The notes beneath the pieces were generated by a model, which made no database searches, was not told where the DNA came from, and was given only the letters and a program-made list of their open reading frames with translations. From Imperialibacter sp964351395 (GTDB taxonomy: Bacteria; Bacteroidota; Bacteroidia; Cytophagales; Cyclobacteriaceae), in the NCBI GenBank assembly GCA_964351395.1, contig CAYGOF010000002.1, positions 186,001-250,000 of the forward strand: 64,000 bases of DNA, given 5' to 3'. How positions within the stretch are numbered: position 1 is the stretch's first letter; every line of letters begins with the position of its first letter. A program made the position numbers and the translations under genes. Of this stretch, positions 62,539-64,000 are shown one piece after another.

Positions 62539-63890
62539 ATGAAAACGAATTTCTACAAAAGATTTACAAGTTGGTATAAAAGATTCCAAATCAGCAAATC
62601 CCCTCAGATGAACCTTGTTTGGGGATTTTTTTTATACACGATAATAGGGTTCGTTTTACTATCAGTTCCATGGTTTCATAAAACCGATATTTCACTTGTC
62701 GATAATCTTTTTATTTCCACCTCTGCCATTTCGACAACAGGACTTGTCACCATCAGCATCTTCGACTCTTACAATTTTGTTGGCCAACTAATCCTCATGC
62801 TACTATTTCAAGTAGGTGGAATCGGCTATATGACATTAACAACCTACTACCTGCTGTTTACCACCAAAACGATCACACGCTGGCACAGCAGAATTATCGG
62901 CACTGAATTCACTATGCCTGACACGTTCAAAATCGGAGACTTCATTCGAAGCGTCATAGTGTTTACATTGGTGATGGAAACGATAGGATCCGTAGCTTTT
63001 TACTTTGCCTTCAAAACTTCAGGGACGGATACACAGGGCTTGATTTGGCTGGCCATTTTTCATAGTGTTTCGGCCTTTTGTACTGCTGGTTTTGGCTTAT
63101 TCAACAATAGCTTTGAGAGCTACGCCACTAATACCTCAATCAATACCATCATCTCGGTACTGGCCATTGCCGGTTCATTGGGCTTTATTGTAATTACAGA
63201 CCTTTGGTACCGACTCACCGGAAAGTCGAAAAGCATTTCATTCACGACAAAGGTTATCGTTGCTAGTTTTTTGCTTCTGTTAAGTGTTGGCACACTTTTG
63301 ATCTACTGGACTGAACCATTGGTACATCAAGCAGGGGGCAGTGCTTTGATGATCTCTTTTTTTCAGTCAATGACGGCTATGACGACCGTTGGATTTAATA
63401 CAATTCCTGTTGGAAGTCTTTCACTTCCCTTATTGCTGTTGGTTGTTTTCCTGATGTATGTGGGAGCTTCTCCTTCTGGCACGGCTGGAGGAATGAAAAT
63501 CACAACACTCACCGCCATGATATCTGTATTGAAGAGTCGATTATTCGGACAAAAACAAGTCACGTTTTTGAACAGGGTTATTCCTTTTGAAAGGCTTTAC
63601 GTCGCTACCTCCACATTTATGCTTTACACGTCGCTCATTTTTTATTTACTTTTCTTCTTTCCTACACGGAAAACATATCATTTGATGCAATTCTATTTGA
63701 AGTAGCATCAGCATTGGGCACGGTGGGCCTGAGCACCGGCATCACCGGAGACCTTACCATAATGGGCAAAATATTGATTATTATTCTCATGTTTCTGGGC
63801 ATAGTAGGTGTATTAACCTTTGGTTTTGCGATTTTACACCGACAGCAAAAAGAAAATGAAAATTTAAAAAAAGAGGATTTGGCGATTTAG
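62539..63890 (+). pseudogene. trkH: TrkH/KtrB-type potassium uptake protein, frameshifted near the 3' end
   Basis: The first frame encodes 388 residues up to a stop at 63703-63705: the K+ channel-like repeats are clear (FISTSAISTTGLVTISIFDSYNFVGQ, HSVSAFCTAGFGLFNNSF, QSMTAMTTVGFNTIPVGSL, VGASPSGTAGGMKITTLTAMI). The last 24 or so residues lose TrkH character. In another frame (codons starting 63681) the protein continues FDAILFEVASALGTVGLSTGITGDLTIMGKILIIILMFLGIVGVLTFGFAIL and stops at 63888-63890. Restoring one missing base near 63640-63660 (T/C-rich) would rejoin the fourth repeat. No slippery heptamer was seen. It is a true mutation or a sequencing error. Confidence 0.85.
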
Positions 63891-64000
63891 TCTTTCCCCA
63901 GATATTAAAATCAACCCTTATCGTCCTCGTTTGAGCGTTAACAAAAACGAAGATCCACTACACAGGCGATTGCATCGCCCTATAGGCAACCCTTCAAGGA

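Noticed and set aside
62539..63890. Programmed -1 ribosomal frameshift in trkH
   Set aside because: No X-XXY-YYZ heptamer was found in the zero frame near 63610-63680, and TrkH is not known to use frameshifting.

Overview
The window reads as chromosomal DNA of a free-living Bacteroidota bacterium, most likely of the Cytophagales group. The reasons are a TonB-dependent outer-membrane barrel, many Tat-exported and lipid-anchored catabolic enzymes, a menaquinone gene (menC) with the Bacteroidota type of C-terminus, DUF1801/YdeI families typical of the phylum, few Shine-Dalgarno sites and several exact matches to the Bacteroidota -7 promoter element TAnnTTTG. No rRNA, tRNA, prophage, IS element or CRISPR array was recognised. 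Gene calls rest on reading the translated proteins; no database search was possible.

Layout. 1-9 kb: end of a TonB receptor, a Gfo/Idh/MocA oxidoreductase, an SDR-DUF2867 protein, then an exported sugar-acid type pair (Tat enolase-superfamily dehydratase and Sec RraA-like protein) facing a lipoprotein sulfatase and an NTF2-like protein. 9-16 kb: peptidases (S41, M20, M61), a barrel-like envelope protein, a zinc-site-deficient sirtuin and a DsbA/FrnE-like protein. 16-24 kb: a HepT-MntA toxin-antitoxin pair, a second Gfo/Idh/MocA enzyme, MATE and SLC13 transporters, a YHS protein, a Tat-exported TIM-barrel isomerase and a DUF2007 protein. 24-37 kb: a quinohemoprotein dehydrogenase, a methyltransferase, a GPH-type sugar symporter beside a 1139-residue clan GH-Q-like glycoside phosphorylase, a second cytochrome-PQQ fusion, a Tat-exported Nif3-like protein, a Tat Gfo/Idh enzyme and L-rhamnose mutarotase. 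37-48 kb: VIT1-type metal transporter and menC, queA, an MscS/MscS/amidase envelope cluster, a RES-Xre toxin-antitoxin pair, YdeI, pirin and a quinone oxidoreductase. 48-64 kb: an ECF sigma factor with a membrane partner, a ThuA protein, penicillin-acylase-type Ntn hydrolase, three more YdeI/DUF1801 proteins, HD phosphohydrolase, cyclophilin, DUF3267, DUF6326, aldehyde dehydrogenase and a frameshifted TrkH.

How it fits together. Much of the window looks like scattered carbohydrate and sugar-acid handling in the periplasm: Tat and Sec dehydratases, oxidoreductases, isomerases, a sulfatase and two PQQ dehydrogenases feeding electrons to cytochrome c domains, with GPH and SLC13 importers taking up products. 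It is not a classical PUL, because no SusC/SusD pair is visible. The remainder is envelope maintenance and stress functions.

The most unusual non-coding signal is an intergenic array at about 23976-24353 in which roughly eighteen degenerate, quasi-palindromic units follow one another in strict 21-bp phase (two helical turns) upstream of the quinohemoprotein gene. Also notable are arrays of a 7-bp purine/pyrimidine unit at several places, short CTGTC-N4-GACAG palindromes in two intergenic regions, and a 162-bp nested inverted repeat.
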